DNA of 36,642 nt from an uncultured Clostridia bacterium (GTDB lineage Bacteria; Bacillota; Clostridia; TANB77; CAG-508): contig CAMIVO010000016.1 in assembly GCA_946401865.1 (NCBI GenBank), forward strand, positions 1-36,642, given 5' to 3'. Below the pieces are notes generated by a model, which saw only the letters and a program-made list of their open reading frames with translations, did not search any database and was not told the origin of the DNA. Below, one piece after another: positions 1-9,720 of this stretch (positions are counted from its first letter, which is position 1; each line of letters begins with the position of its first letter). A program made the position numbers and the translations under genes.

Positions 1-55
1 TTCATACTATCACCTCTTTTCTAAAACAGTTATGCGCGTTTCATGGTCGTTTAAT
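1..55. repeat. Terminal direct repeat, left copy (circular contig overlap)
   Basis: These 55 bases are identical to 36588-36642. The length (55, a common assembler k-mer) and the uninterrupted gene order across the joint indicate an assembly overlap of a circular or circularly permuted molecule rather than a biological terminal repeat. The unit genome is 36,587 bp. Confidence 0.93.
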
Positions 56-225
56 TTATCTTCGTGCTCTTTTATATCACTTTGATTTTTAGCCATATTT
101 TTATCTAATGTATCGATAGTAGTATTTAATTTTGTTATACTACTGTTTAATTTTATTATTGGTGTCATAATTCCAATTAAAGTAGCTATAAAACCTAACA
201 ACACCATAATTGTTTCATTTTCCAT
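10..225 (-). CDS. XhlA/BhlA-like membrane protein, probable lysis accessory (holin partner)
   Basis: 71 aa. One N-terminal hydrophobic segment (about residues 6-24, VLLGFIATLIGIM) is followed by a heptad-rich, charged coiled coil (about 27-70). This layout is that of haemolysin XhlA/BhlA-type lysis proteins of Gram-positive phages, but no diagnostic motif is present, so the call rests on layout and position. It has a GAGGTGG Shine-Dalgarno. Around the circle it is directly followed by the second small membrane protein (36401-36592) and then the amidase, so it belongs to the lysis cassette. It could also be a small tail-associated membrane protein. Confidence 0.6.
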   Translation of the reverse strand: MENETIMVLLGFIATLIGIMTPIIKLNSSITKLNTTIDTLDKNMAKNQSDIKEHEDKLNDHETRITVLEKR

Positions 226-320
226 TTTTTAACCACCTCTTATTTTTTGTTTTTAATTTATATTTAATATTCTTTGTTTAATAAAATTAATATACTTACT
301 TCTAATCAAATTACAAGGAT

Positions 321-377
321 TTATATAAATGTCTTTAAACATCTGATTCCTATATCTTTCCAATTAATTTTTTTCAT
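321..377 (-). pseudogene. 18-aa remnant of a small holin-like gene
   Basis: A GGAG Shine-Dalgarno precedes an ATG that opens MKKINWKDIGIRCLKTFI and then TAA. The opening resembles small phage holin-type proteins that start 'INWK...KTFIQ'. Reading on in the same frame past the TAA and a later TGA gives a hydrophobic stretch (LEVSILILL) before a final stop. I read this as a decayed holin-like gene with a CAA-to-TAA change at the usual Gln; a short functional peptide cannot be excluded. No CGG is involved here. Confidence 0.35.
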
Positions 378-379
378 TG

Positions 380-598
380 TTATATCTCCTCATTTATTTC
401 AGATTCTCCAACTTCTTCTGGTGTTAGTAAGCTTTCAAGATATTCTGCTAATTCTTCATAATCAATATCTAGTAATTTTCCTTCATCGTTTAATCTTTCT
501 GCTTCCATTAAAGCATAAGCGATTGACATTTCGCCAGTTCTAACTAAATTCATTATTGCTTTTTTCTTTCTTAAACTTTTCTTTTCAATTATTGTCAT
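380..598 (-). CDS. Small acidic protein downstream of tail fibre, function unknown
   Basis: 72 aa: a basic N-terminus (IEKKSLRKKKA), a helical middle (MSIAYALMEAERLNDEGK) and an acidic C-terminus rich in Glu. There is no membrane segment. The start is set by AGGTG seven to eight bases upstream of ATG. It lies between the last tail fibre and the lysis genes, where firmicute phages often carry a short XkdX-like or fibre-associated protein; I do not recognise the family. Confidence 0.6.
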   Translation of the reverse strand: MTIIEKKSLRKKKAIMNLVRTGEMSIAYALMEAERLNDEGKLLDIDYEELAEYLESLLTPEEVGESEINEEI

Positions 599-606
599 AT
601 TTTCAC

Positions 607-2400
607 CTACCCTTCTAATAATGATAATCTATCTTCCAAAGATTGAAATTTATTATCAATATATAACTTTGTATCAGCTTTATAATTCACTGTTGCATTT
701 CCTGTATTACTCCAGATATTGTTTATTCCTAGCACTGTTTTTATTTCTTGAGGTGGTAATTGATATGTTGCTGGCGTTGCAAGTTTATAAACAACCTGCG
801 CTCCTATTGTTGGTGTCTCTCCTACACTGTAGACATCTCTATCCGATATCCACGTTGATGGCAAATTTTCTCCATTATAGCTTGCTATATTTTGGTCTGT
901 AACTGTCAAGACTCCACTTATAACATCTAAAGTACCGCCATATATTATGCCAGCCTCTGACTGCCATGAAATATTTCTTGTTGTTGGATTTGATGTGTCT
1001 TCTCCACTTTGACTTATTGTTGCACCAGTCCAGCCTGTAATAGGGCATATATTTTCATATGGACTCCATACGGTTTGACTTGTTGTTGATACTGATAATT
1101 TAAAAGTCGTATTAATAGTTGGATTCGCAACACTATCAAATACTATTGCGACTCTTTTTTCTTGCTCTGTTCTAAATCCATATATGCTTTTAATAGGCGT
1201 TCCTGAATTTTCAAGAGCTTGTATTACATAATTTTTCCCTGAAAGTGAATAATCACCATAATCAGCAAAGTTAAATGATAACGACGCAGATTGTGTTGTT
1301 GGTGTTCCTGATATTGAAAAAACATTATTACTAAATGTTATAGTCAACCCATATGCGGTAATAGTTGAAACTTTGCTTGGGTCTAATAAATTTTTCCCTT
1401 CTCCGCCTGCCCAAGGGCTATTATATCCGTGCAAATTTTGAATATGATTTATATCTGTAATCAAACTATTAATACTATAATTATTGGCTCCATCTTCAAT
1501 ATGTGCTATGCTTCCAGTTGCCGTATTATTAATCACTTCTGCATAATTACCCGCTGGTTGTAACCCTAAATCAGAGCTTGTCTTATTCCCGTTTAATTCA
1601 ACATTATTTATCTTAGGCTTGTTTGTCAAGTCTGTATAGTCAGAAGTGCCACCACTTGCTGTTGAATTAATAGTTAAAGTACTACCTTCTTGGTCTAAAG
1701 TAATATTATCTCCTGCTTCAATTGTTAGAGTGTTAACTCCATTAATTTTAGCATCTGCACCTGCAGAACCAGTATCTCCTTTTAAACCTTGTGGACCTTG
1801 ACTTCCAGTGTCTCCTTTATCGCCTTTATCACCTTTAGCTCCAGTCTCACCTTTATCTCCAGTTTCTCCTTTAGGTCCTTGAACGCCTTGAATACCTTGT
1901 GGTCCTCTTTCACCAGTATCTCCCTTATCGCCTTTTTCTCCAGTTGCACCTCTGTAATAATCTGTTGCCACTTTATTTTCTAAATCTTGAGATATTGCAT
2001 TTGCTCTTGTAATAGCATATCCTGCTTGTGTAATAATAGTTTGAATTATATTTATTTCTTCTTCTGTAATTTCACTATCCACATCAAAACTGTCACCAAA
2101 TTCCAAAGTTTTCACTTCCGTCTTTATTACTTCTAAGTTATTTTCACTTATTTCTTTGGTAAACTCTAAATAAAATCTTACTTTGTCGTATTTTGTTATA
2201 TTATTTTTAAGTGTATATATACCATTATCTAATAAATCATAAACATTTCCATCATCTGTTTCAAAATTAATAGTTGCCGTATATTCACTTAATGCCTCTG
2301 GTATTTCAAACTCAAGTAATTCTGCTCTGTTTTCTCCATTATAACCAGCAAAATCTTCATCTTGTACTAGTTTCCTATTTTTTATTAATTTATATTTCAT
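607..2400 (-). CDS. Tail fibre / receptor-binding protein with collagen-like shaft
   Basis: 597 aa. Residues 1-145 resemble the BppU-type N-terminal baseplate-attachment domain. Residues 151-216 are 22 uninterrupted Gly-X-Y triplets rich in GDK, GET and GPQ, a collagen-like triple-helical shaft. The C-terminal part (from about 320) carries the [20 protein letters not shown] and [10 protein letters not shown] motifs seen in carbohydrate-binding-like domains of gut phage fibres, and the last residues form a short coiled coil ([13 protein letters not shown]). It probably binds the host surface and sets host range. It is last in the tail module and has a GGAGG Shine-Dalgarno. Confidence 0.85.
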   Translation of the reverse strand: MKYKLIKNRKLVQDEDFAGYNGENRAELLEFEIPEALSEYTATINFETDDGNVYDLLDNGIYTLKNNITKYDKVRFYLEFTKEISENNLEVIKTEVKTLEFGDSFDVDSEITEEEINIIQTIITQAGYAITRANAISQDLENKVATDYYRGATGEKGDKGDTGERGPQGIQGVQGPKGETGDKGETGAKGDKGDKGDTGSQGPQGLKGDTGSAGADAKINGVNTLTIEAGDNITLDQEGSTLTINSTASGGTSDYTDLTNKPKINNVELNGNKTSSDLGLQPAGNYAEVINNTATGSIAHIEDGANNYSINSLITDINHIQNLHGYNSPWAGGEGKNLLDPSKVSTITAYGLTITFSNNVFSISGTPTTQSASLSFNFADYGDYSLSGKNYVIQALENSGTPIKSIYGFRTEQEKRVAIVFDSVANPTINTTFKLSVSTTSQTVWSPYENICPITGWTGATISQSGEDTSNPTTRNISWQSEAGIIYGGTLDVISGVLTVTDQNIASYNGENLPSTWISDRDVYSVGETPTIGAQVVYKLATPATYQLPPQEIKTVLGINNIWSNTGNATVNYKADTKLYIDNKFQSLEDRLSLLEG

Positions 2401-2412
2401 AAGCTAGTCCTC

Positions 2413-3525
2413 CTATTTCCATCTGCCTATTGCTACATATTGTCCTGAATTTGATAGATCAGTGTTTTGGTTAATGCCTTTGCTTTTTATTTGACACATT
2501 TTAAATGTATTTAAACTTACAGTATTTAATACAGCACTAATACCACCATCATCTGAATTAGGTGTTACATTAACAATAGGTGTAGTAGAAAATTCTTGTG
2601 GGAAATTAATAGTATAGTTTTCACTTCTATAAAAATTTCCCCAATAATCAGAATTACTTGAATTAAAACTATAATTTCCATAACAAATCATCGTTCCATC
2701 ACTATACTTAATATAACTTCCATTTGCATTACTTCCACTTTGTATTATTTGTGCTAACTTATTATCAACAGCACTAGCACTATAAACATTTTCTGTTGTT
2801 GCAGTATCATTTTCTTGTATTACTTCGCCAACTGTTACTATAGTCATTTTTGCCTTTATTATATAGTTAGTTACTATGTATGGTTGTAAATTGTTATGTG
2901 GTTGTGAACCACCACTTGCTCTTGCACCAAATTCAGTTCCATCTTTTAATTCATCTGTACCATTACTACCTCTTGCAAGATGATTATATGTGCTATCTAA
3001 ACTATTCCAATTTGCATTAGTCATAATATTATGCATATGACTAGGCATTTCATTAACAGTCAAAGTATGTGTTTTTTCTCCACCAGTATTACCTAAAGTA
3101 TCAAAATCAGCATCTGTACTATCTTTACCTACTGTTACTTTCCCGCGTAAATCAGGCAACCTTATTTTTTCTCTATTTATTATTCCATAATTTCCAGCCA
3201 AAACCTCAAATAATTCTGGATAATCTTCTTGTTCTATTACACTACCATCACATAATAACCAACCGTTTGGAATTGTATCACTTGAAAAAGGCAATATTGC
3301 TCCTATTGGTAAAGTATCGCCTCCACCTTGTCCTATATTATCAATCCATTCTACATCATTATCTTGATTACTGGCTTTTGCAAGTATTTGCCCTTCATCG
3401 CCACCAACTGGAAGTGAACTTTTTTCATTTATAGCTTTTTCCATGTTTTCCTGAATTTTATTTAAATTTTCTGCATTAATAGGTGTAGTTTTATTAGGTA
3501 AATTTTTAAAATTTATTTTATCCAT
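2413..3525 (-). CDS. Tail fibre with phage tail collar domain
   Basis: 370 aa. A short N-terminal helical region (LNKIQENMEKAI) is followed by a tail-collar domain at roughly residues 75-165: GAILPFSS..PNGWLLCDG, then LPDLRGKVTVG, then the His-rich MPSHMHN metal-binding loop. The C-terminal third is a Ser/Asn-rich receptor-facing domain. Collar-domain proteins form trimeric short fibres at the baseplate. It follows the baseplate gene by four bases and precedes the collagen-like fibre. Confidence 0.82.
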   Translation of the reverse strand: MDKINFKNLPNKTTPINAENLNKIQENMEKAINEKSSLPVGGDEGQILAKASNQDNDVEWIDNIGQGGGDTLPIGAILPFSSDTIPNGWLLCDGSVIEQEDYPELFEVLAGNYGIINREKIRLPDLRGKVTVGKDSTDADFDTLGNTGGEKTHTLTVNEMPSHMHNIMTNANWNSLDSTYNHLARGSNGTDELKDGTEFGARASGGSQPHNNLQPYIVTNYIIKAKMTIVTVGEVIQENDTATTENVYSASAVDNKLAQIIQSGSNANGSYIKYSDGTMICYGNYSFNSSNSDYWGNFYRSENYTINFPQEFSTTPIVNVTPNSDDGGISAVLNTVSLNTFKMCQIKSKGINQNTDLSNSGQYVAIGRWK

Positions 3526-3529
3526 CTTT

Positions 3530-4537
3530 TTAGCCCCTTTCGTATTTTATATTTAAATCTACAGAACCACGTTCATTAAGTTGTATTGCTTGTAAATATT
3601 CAGCTCCTGTAAATTTTTCAATTATTTTTCTATCATTAATTACATCTTCATATGTAGCATCATCTTCTGCTACTTTTTGAAACAACTTAAATCTTAAAAT
3701 TAAATAATCAAAAGGAGGATTATCAGGAAACAAATCATCACTTGGATATAAATCATCGCTCGGATACAATCCTTTAGGAGACCATATATTTTTTATTGAA
3801 AATACATTGTCATTTACCTCATAATTGTTATTTATTAGATGTTCGACATCTATTGTGTTAGAGGTGTTACTGAATCCATAACTAATTAATTTAGCATAAG
3901 CATTATTATATATAACTCTTGAATTTTCATGATTACTGTCCCAAATTTCTTGTTTTGGTAATATTCCAGGTATTCCGTTAGGATATAAATGTATTGGAGC
4001 AGTTGCACTTTCACTTAGACTTGTAAATATCGCATCCGTGGAAATTTCATCTATTCTTGTAATTCTTATCTCTTCTCCATCTTGTATATATAAATCATAA
4101 TTAGATACATCTAATACAGCTAATACATCTCTTTGATAAGCAAAAGTATAAGAAAATCCAAGCCAATAAACTTTTTTGTCGTTGTAATCACTTAGTTTTA
4201 CATTCATGGCAGTTCTTTTTTTATAATCGTATATATAATTATCTTCAGTATAGCAAACATATTTATTTGTAACTTTATTGCTTGAAGCAGTTGTTTCTGT
4301 AGATGTATTAAGAATACAAATATCAAAATCTCCATTAGTTAACTCTGTATCTTCTGTTATATTCTCTAAATCTTCAAATTTTATTAAACAATGTGACAAA
4401 CTTTTACCCCATACGTTGTAATTATCTATTAAAGAACTTGCATAATTATTAAGTAATTTGTTTAAAATAAGATTTTTAAAACAATATTCCTTTTTACCAA
4501 TTTGAACATTTATACTAACATTTTTTACCTTAGCCAT
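3530..4537 (-). CDS. Tail/baseplate protein, function unknown
   Basis: 335 aa from the internal ATG (MAKVKNVSINVQI), chosen because AGGTGG lies at correct spacing before it; an upstream ATG would add eight residues and lacks a good site. Mostly beta-type sequence with no membrane segment. It contains a short duplication, YPSDDLYPSDDLFP, near the C-terminus. It overlaps the end of the baseplate hub gene by eight bases, implying translational coupling. Position suggests an upper-baseplate or fibre-connector protein. Confidence 0.65.
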   Translation of the reverse strand: MAKVKNVSINVQIGKKEYCFKNLILNKLLNNYASSLIDNYNVWGKSLSHCLIKFEDLENITEDTELTNGDFDICILNTSTETTASSNKVTNKYVCYTEDNYIYDYKKRTAMNVKLSDYNDKKVYWLGFSYTFAYQRDVLAVLDVSNYDLYIQDGEEIRITRIDEISTDAIFTSLSESATAPIHLYPNGIPGILPKQEIWDSNHENSRVIYNNAYAKLISYGFSNTSNTIDVEHLINNNYEVNDNVFSIKNIWSPKGLYPSDDLYPSDDLFPDNPPFDYLILRFKLFQKVAEDDATYEDVINDRKIIEKFTGAEYLQAIQLNERGSVDLNIKYERG

Positions 4538-6035
4538 TTTCAACCACCTCATGTATTTCATTCATTTTTTCTTCTATGTATTCAGATATTACAACTGTAT
4601 CAATTTGTTCATTTATTTCTTGCTTCTCTTTTTCTCTAAATAAATCAATATAATTTTCTAAAATATCTGCACTTCTAAGAATTATTTTCCAATTTTCTAC
4701 ATTTGCATGTCTATACGTAATATCTGTTATAATATAATCACCTTGTGTTAAAAAATTGGGAAAATCTACTCTTATTACATCTCCAATTTTTAGTTGCTTA
4801 TTTTCATCAAATTCTAATGTTAAAATATTTGTTTGATTAGAATTATTAAACATTAGACTTCTAACTTCAGTAACTAAATCATCTATAAAAAACCACCTTT
4901 CATTCATATCAACTGTTTTTTCTATTACTCCAGATGGTGTGATTTTTCCTTTATTAAGTTCTATTTCTTGAGAATTTATAAACTTCATTGTTCTATACTC
5001 TAGTGCAGTACTACTCTTTATTGTTAATATTGTGTTATCATTTCCGTTATAAGTAAATCCTGTTATCAAGTTTTTAAAAAATTCATCTCTTTTTAATGTA
5101 ATAACGCTTTTATCATCATCTGAAAAACCAATACCATCTGAAATTACAAACTCATCTTCTATCAAAGCAATATAATAATCTTTATTATTTCCTAGTTGAA
5201 TATAAAAACTATCGTATTCTAATATTCCTGTGTTTTTTGCTTTATCTTTTATAGTCCTTATTGCATTTTCAGATATATCTATTGGATATTTAAAATCAAC
5301 ACTATGACCATTTTCTAAAGTTCTAGCATCAAATAATGGTTTGTTATTTAATTTATCATCATAATATGAATAATACCAACTATCAAAGTACACTCTTGCA
5401 TTTTTTACATTAATTACATTAGCATAATTTACAGCTTCAACACTTGGTGTTATACTCAATAAACCACTAACTTTTTCATCATGGGTTAAAATCATTTTTG
5501 GTAACATACCAAATTGATAATCAATAGAATTTATATAAATTTTTTTATTTTCATCTATAAACCACCATAAACTTTCTGTATTAGATAAACTATTCATTAC
5601 AAATTCAGTTGTTTGCATTAAAAAATTTACTGTCTTTTGACCATCTCTTACATTTAACTCAACAATTTCAAAGCCATCCAAAACAAGAGGGCTAAGAGCC
5701 CTCTCTATAATATCTTTTAAACTGTATGTTCCAATAATTGTTACAATTTTATTTGTAGCCAGCTGCATAGGTGATAATAGATTTATTTCAAGTTCTCTAA
5801 ATTCGTTATCACTTTGTTTCATGCTAGGTAATGTAAAACTATTAACATAGCCAGTATATATTACTTTATCATCTTTTTTTATTTGTGCTTCTTGATATTT
5901 TATAGGCAAATCTTCCAAAGTTCTATTTGTAAAGTCTATATTTATATCTGAAAAAGTTACTTGTCTACTAGAAGTATTAATTGTATAAGAATTAACTATT
6001 TTAAATTTCTTATTACTATATTCTAAATACGTCAT
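4530..6035 (-). CDS. Baseplate hub / tail-associated protein (Tal-like)
   Basis: 501 aa. It begins at the second of two adjacent ATGs, better spaced from GGAGG. The stop of the tape measure overlaps the start (TGATG). Its size, beta-rich sequence and place directly after the tape measure match the hub protein of siphovirus baseplates (prophage tail/Dit-Tal type). No lysin motif is seen, so it is probably structural. No separate Dit gene is recognisable; this protein or the next may fill that role. Confidence 0.65.
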   Translation of the reverse strand: MTYLEYSNKKFKIVNSYTINTSSRQVTFSDINIDFTNRTLEDLPIKYQEAQIKKDDKVIYTGYVNSFTLPSMKQSDNEFRELEINLLSPMQLATNKIVTIIGTYSLKDIIERALSPLVLDGFEIVELNVRDGQKTVNFLMQTTEFVMNSLSNTESLWWFIDENKKIYINSIDYQFGMLPKMILTHDEKVSGLLSITPSVEAVNYANVINVKNARVYFDSWYYSYYDDKLNNKPLFDARTLENGHSVDFKYPIDISENAIRTIKDKAKNTGILEYDSFYIQLGNNKDYYIALIEDEFVISDGIGFSDDDKSVITLKRDEFFKNLITGFTYNGNDNTILTIKSSTALEYRTMKFINSQEIELNKGKITPSGVIEKTVDMNERWFFIDDLVTEVRSLMFNNSNQTNILTLEFDENKQLKIGDVIRVDFPNFLTQGDYIITDITYRHANVENWKIILRSADILENYIDLFREKEKQEINEQIDTVVISEYIEEKMNEIHEVVENG

Positions 6036-8322
6036 CATATACCTCCAACTCTTACCGTTTGCGATACATAAGGTGTTACACTTTGACCTACTTTTCTTCC
6101 ATCTAAATAAACATCTGATTTTGATTGATTTAAGTTTACATTCATATTTCTATTTACATTTGCTGTAGCACTTAAATTTGTGCTTAATTTTTGCGTTTCA
6201 AAATCAACAGCTGATTTCATTTGACTATATACTTTACTTATATTGTCATCAAAGCCCTCACCAATACCTAAAGCAATATTTTTACCTACTTGATCTTTAA
6301 ATACACGTGATGGCGAATGTATACCTAATGCACTTTTTATACTATTAACAATATTACTTGCAAAATTTCTTACTTGTTGCCATAGCCAACCTGCATAATT
6401 CTGTACTCCTTGCCATATTCCGTATTACTATATTTTTACCAATTTCCCATGTGCCATTAAATGCATTTACTAAAGCATTTAATGCAACATCTCCAAGTTT
6501 AACTATAGAACCTATTAAAGTTGGAATTGCTTGTATTGTACCTCTTGCAACAGCATCTATTAATTTTAACCCAGACATTATTAGTTTAGTTAGCATTGCA
6601 GGTTCTGTTAATTTTGTAACTAACTTTTCTATTATAACTGGTATTTTTTCTAATAAAATAGGTACCGCGTTTATTAATCCTAAAGCAAGTCCGCATTATT
6701 AGTTCAATCCCTGCATCTATTATCAAATCTATATTATCTAGTAAACTCATAACAATTGTTATTATTGTCTCTAAAGCCATTGGAATTAAAGTAGGCAATT
6801 GTTTGGCTATTCCTATTACTAAAGATGAAATTATTTGCATTCCACCTTTGATTATATCAGGTAAATTGGTAATTAAAGCATTTAAAAAGTTTTGTAATAA
6901 TTCTCCACCTTTTGCGATTAAAACTGGTATTTTACTAACAATTCCATTAATAAAATTACTTACAATTTGTGGACCTTTTTCAGCAACCATGCTTAAAATA
7001 CTATTAATTTGTTCACCAAATTTTGATTCTAGTAATCCTAATCCCGCAACGACCAATCCAACAATTCCAGCTATACCAAATACTTTACTAAAAACTCCAC
7101 CTATATTTAATACATTTCCAATTACTTTATCTGACATTCCACTTAAACTCATCAGCTTAGAAGATAACTGTCCAAACGAACCTCCTATTTTTTCTACTAC
7201 ACTTGCAACACTACTCAAGCCTTTAAAAGAACTACCTAGTATATTAAATCCTTTTCCAACAGCTAATAAAACAGGTCCTGCTTTTGCTAAATTAATAATT
7301 GTAGTCACTATTTTGTCTAACTGTTCAGGAGTTAAATTTTTTACTTTATTATCAAGAACAGTTAAAACGTTACTTATTTGATTGATAGTCACTTGAAAAG
7401 TTTTGTTTTTCTTTATTGTTTCGCCAATTTTATCTAAAAAATTCTTAATACTTGTTGAAAAACTATTTATCATTCCTGCTAAACTGCCAAAACTAGTATT
7501 CTTTGCTGCATCGTTCATACTTGTTAAAATAGTTGCAAAACCTTTCTTAAATCTGTTTGCTGTATTTGTTATTGCTGTTCCTATGCTATCACATGAATTT
7601 TTAGCTTGCTCTTGGAAACTTACAATACCTTTTCCACCATTTTGATCAAGTTCAACAATTGCATCCATAAAAGTATCCATAGATATTTTGCCTTTGTTTA
7701 AAGCTTCATATAACTCATCTGTATCAACATACCCCATAGCAGTTGCGACTTGTTTTAACTGTCCAGGCATCGCCATCATTAACGTTCTCCACTCCATTAA
7801 GTCAGGTTTACCTTTAGAATAAGCTTGTGTCAATTGTTCAATCGCACTTGCTTGTTGTTCAGCTGGTGCATTTCCTGCAACAATTGCATCATTCATAGCT
7901 AAAAAATACTTTGTTGATTTTTTTATGTTACTATTTTTTGCAACCAATCTTTGAACGCCACTAGCTGCATCATCTAGCGATGTAGGTAAGCCATCAATAC
8001 CTTTTGATAACTCATTTATTGAATCTTGTGCTTCTTCAGCACTAAATCCTAAATTACTTAAAACTTTTGGATAATTATTCAATGTATCAAATCTACTAAC
8101 AGCACTGCTTAATCCTGCAACAATCCCTGCTGTAGCAACTGTAATTTTTTTGCCTGCACTAGTTGCTAATTTGCCTATACTTTCAAAGCCATTTGCAAAA
8201 GTTGATAAAGTTTTACTCGCGCTTGGTAATGCATTATTTATATCTGATTTTAGTCCTTTTAATCCTTTTTCAAGTTGATCTTTTGTAAGTGTTACTTCAA
8301 TAGTAACTGAACCGTCAGCCAT
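6035..8322 (-). CDS. Tape measure protein, three frames joined by two +1 shifts at CGG codons
   Basis: Frame 1 (8322-6694, 543 codons) has the typical N-terminal tape-measure domain (SAGKKITVATAG, FDTLNNYPKVLSNLGFS, MAMPGQLKQVATAMGY) and hydrophobic helices. It then meets CGG at 6693-6691 and would run into 34 unrelated residues. The +1 frame continues GLALGLINAVPILLEK for 90 codons, meets a second CGG at 6422-6420, and the next +1 frame gives GIWQGVQNYAGWLW and the family's IHSPSRVFKDQVGKN motif, ending VRVGGI. The joined product is 761 aa. The tape measure sets tail length and is inserted during DNA entry. It must be made full-length for a functional tail, so both shifts are presumably read. 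A doubly decayed gene is the alternative, but four other genes break at the same codon. Confidence 0.88.
6420..6422 (-). other. CGG +1 frameshift site 2 of the tape measure gene
   Basis: In the frame set by the first shift the codon here is CGG (context ATA CGG AAT). Skipping its C gives ATA-GGA-ATA, that is, NIVI-GIWQGV, the expected tape-measure sequence. Confidence 0.85.
6691..6693 (-). other. CGG +1 frameshift site 1 of the tape measure gene
   Basis: Codon 544 of frame 1 is CGG (context ATG CGG ACT). Skipping its C gives ATG-GGA-CTT, that is, IELIM-GLALGLI, in a continuing repeat of hydrophobic helices. Confidence 0.85.
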
Positions 8323-8367
8323 ATTCTCACCTCATTTCATAAGATAAGTCAGGCTCATTGGCTCAAT

Positions 8368-8502
8368 TTAAAGACTTTTTATTTTTATTTCTATTTCTTT
8401 TTTACAATTCTTACATAAAAAAAAGATGCCTTTTGAATAAGCATCTTCATTGTATTTTATTATTTTTTTGCCACAATTAGGGCATTTATACCATTTTTTC
8501 AT
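8368..8502 (-). CDS. Com-like zinc-ribbon small protein
   Basis: 44 aa, MKKWYKCPNCGKK at the start and FFLCKNCKKEIEI near the end. The CPNC...CKNC pair makes a four-Cys zinc ribbon as in Mu Com-type proteins, commonly found just upstream of or within tail modules of firmicute phages. The Shine-Dalgarno is weak (GGGG eleven bases upstream). It lies between the moron and the tape measure. Mu Com is an mRNA-binding translational regulator; whether this one binds RNA is unknown. Confidence 0.6.
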   Translation of the reverse strand: MKKWYKCPNCGKKIIKYNEDAYSKGIFFLCKNCKKEIEIKIKSL

Positions 8503-8537
8503 GTTATGAACCCCATTATAATGTTAATAAAAATTTT

Positions 8538-9074
8538 TTATTTTACAACCTGGTAAAATAACTCTTCATATTCTTTAGCTTGCTCAGGTGTAATATCTGA
8601 TTCTAATCTTAGTATTGCATATCCTTTAGCATAAATATATTGTGTAAACAAACTGGATTGTGAAGATATAGTTTGTATGTAACTTTTTCTATTTTCCATA
8701 TCTTCTTTTGAAGCAAACACTTCAATTGTTCCACCATTTACTTCTCCTTCATTTAAATATGACTGAGCCACTCTAGTATCTTCAAATTGTATTTTAGAAG
8801 TGTATTGATTAGGCCTTCCTAATAAATGATTTTTATCCGTTTCTTCTGTATATACAACTACTTTTCCTATTTTTTCATTTTTTTCTTTCATCAAATTAAT
8901 AATTTCTTCAGCTGTATAATTTTTAGCTATGTTTACCGTATTATTTGTAACTTTATTGTTACTTACACTTTCTGTTTTGTTTGGAATTAAATCCTTAAAA
9001 ATTATGAACCCAAGAAGTAAAATTATTATACCATTAGCTGTTATTAAAATATAAAGTGGTATTTTGTTACTCAT
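8538..9074 (-). CDS. Membrane-anchored protein of unknown function, probable moron
   Basis: 178 aa. Residues 7-27 are one membrane segment (YILITANGIIILLLGFIIF) after a short Lys-containing N-terminus, so the rest is predicted extracellular. The ectodomain begins with an Asn-rich linker (SVSNNKVTNNTVN) and then a compact alpha/beta domain (residues 53-178). It interrupts the tail genes between the Gp15 chaperone and the tape measure and has its own promoter (9096-9104), which is how morons (lysogenic conversion or superinfection-exclusion genes) are built. I do not recognise the family. Confidence 0.7.
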   Translation of the reverse strand: MSNKIPLYILITANGIIILLLGFIIFKDLIPNKTESVSNNKVTNNTVNIAKNYTAEEIINLMKEKNEKIGKVVVYTEETDKNHLLGRPNQYTSKIQFEDTRVAQSYLNEGEVNGGTIEVFASKEDMENRKSYIQTISSQSSLFTQYIYAKGYAILRLESDITPEQAKEYEELFYQVVK

Positions 9075-9095
9075 TTCACATCATCTCCTGAGATT

Positions 9096-9104
9096 ATTAT
9101 ATCA
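9096..9104 (-). promoter_or_regulatory. Extended -10 promoter of the moron gene
   Basis: The minus strand reads TGATATAAT, an extended -10, about 22 bases before the moron start codon. Two TCGACA hexamers lie further upstream (9123-9128 and 9133-9138) but at 21 bases or more, so a -35 is not certain. It lies between two tail genes that otherwise need no promoter. Confidence 0.55.
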
Positions 9105-9138
9105 CTTTATAGCGTTCTGTGCTGTCGAAATTTGTCGA

Positions 9139-9720
9139 CTACCAAAAAGCACTTGCAAAATCTGATTCTTTTTGTTCTCTTGTTCGCATGTCAGGCAAGC
9201 TATACAATTTTTTTAACTTTTTTAAATGTTTTCTTTCTTCTTTATCTTTTACAGTTCTTAGATCTATAGCCCTATAGCCCATTATTTCTACTATTTTAGT
9301 ATCTTTACTTAGTCCATCAAACATTGCTTTAAACTTCCACCAATGCAAGTCATCGTCTTGTAAATCTATATTATATTGTTGTAAAAATGCACTATATATG
9401 TAATTATCATCAAACTCATAGCTATAAATTTGTTTATTACCATTTCTGTTATTTTCATTACTACTATTGTTAGAATCGGCCAATTCTTTACCACATCTAT
9501 AAAACCATAATATATCTTCTACAGCTTTAGTATAATCTACTATTTGTTCACTGTGTGGATAGTATAATCTTATAGCTTGTATAACTTTATTTTTCTTTCT
9601 TATGTTTCTATCTTGCATAAGCATTTCAAACAACATAGATGTTCTAAAGTCTGTATTAAACTCTATATCACCTATTCTATTTTTTACAATATCTGATAAA
9701 CTATCTATTATAATACTCAT
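9139..9720 (-). CDS. Gp15-family tail protein (tail assembly chaperone)
   Basis: 193 aa. The motif LHWWKFKAMFDGLSKDTKI and the C-terminal RTREQKESDFASAFW are typical of the bacteriophage Gp15 family, which sits immediately before the tape measure in firmicute siphophages and acts as the second tail assembly chaperone. Its ATG overlaps the stop of the preceding chaperone gene (TAATG), so translation is coupled; no -1 slippery fusion is apparent. An Asn/Ser-rich linker lies near residues 84-95. Confidence 0.8.
   Translation of the reverse strand: MSIIIDSLSDIVKNRIGDIEFNTDFRTSMLFEMLMQDRNIRKKNKVIQAIRLYYPHSEQIVDYTKAVEDILWFYRCGKELADSNNSSNENNRNGNKQIYSYEFDDNYIYSAFLQQYNIDLQDDDLHWWKFKAMFDGLSKDTKIVEIMGYRAIDLRTVKDKEERKHLKKLKKLYSLPDMRTREQKESDFASAFW

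Noticed and set aside
1..55. Biological terminal repeat or cos end
   Set aside because: Length equals a usual assembly k-mer, it lies inside the lysis genes, and the portal/GP20/MuF/TerL set suggests headful packaging.
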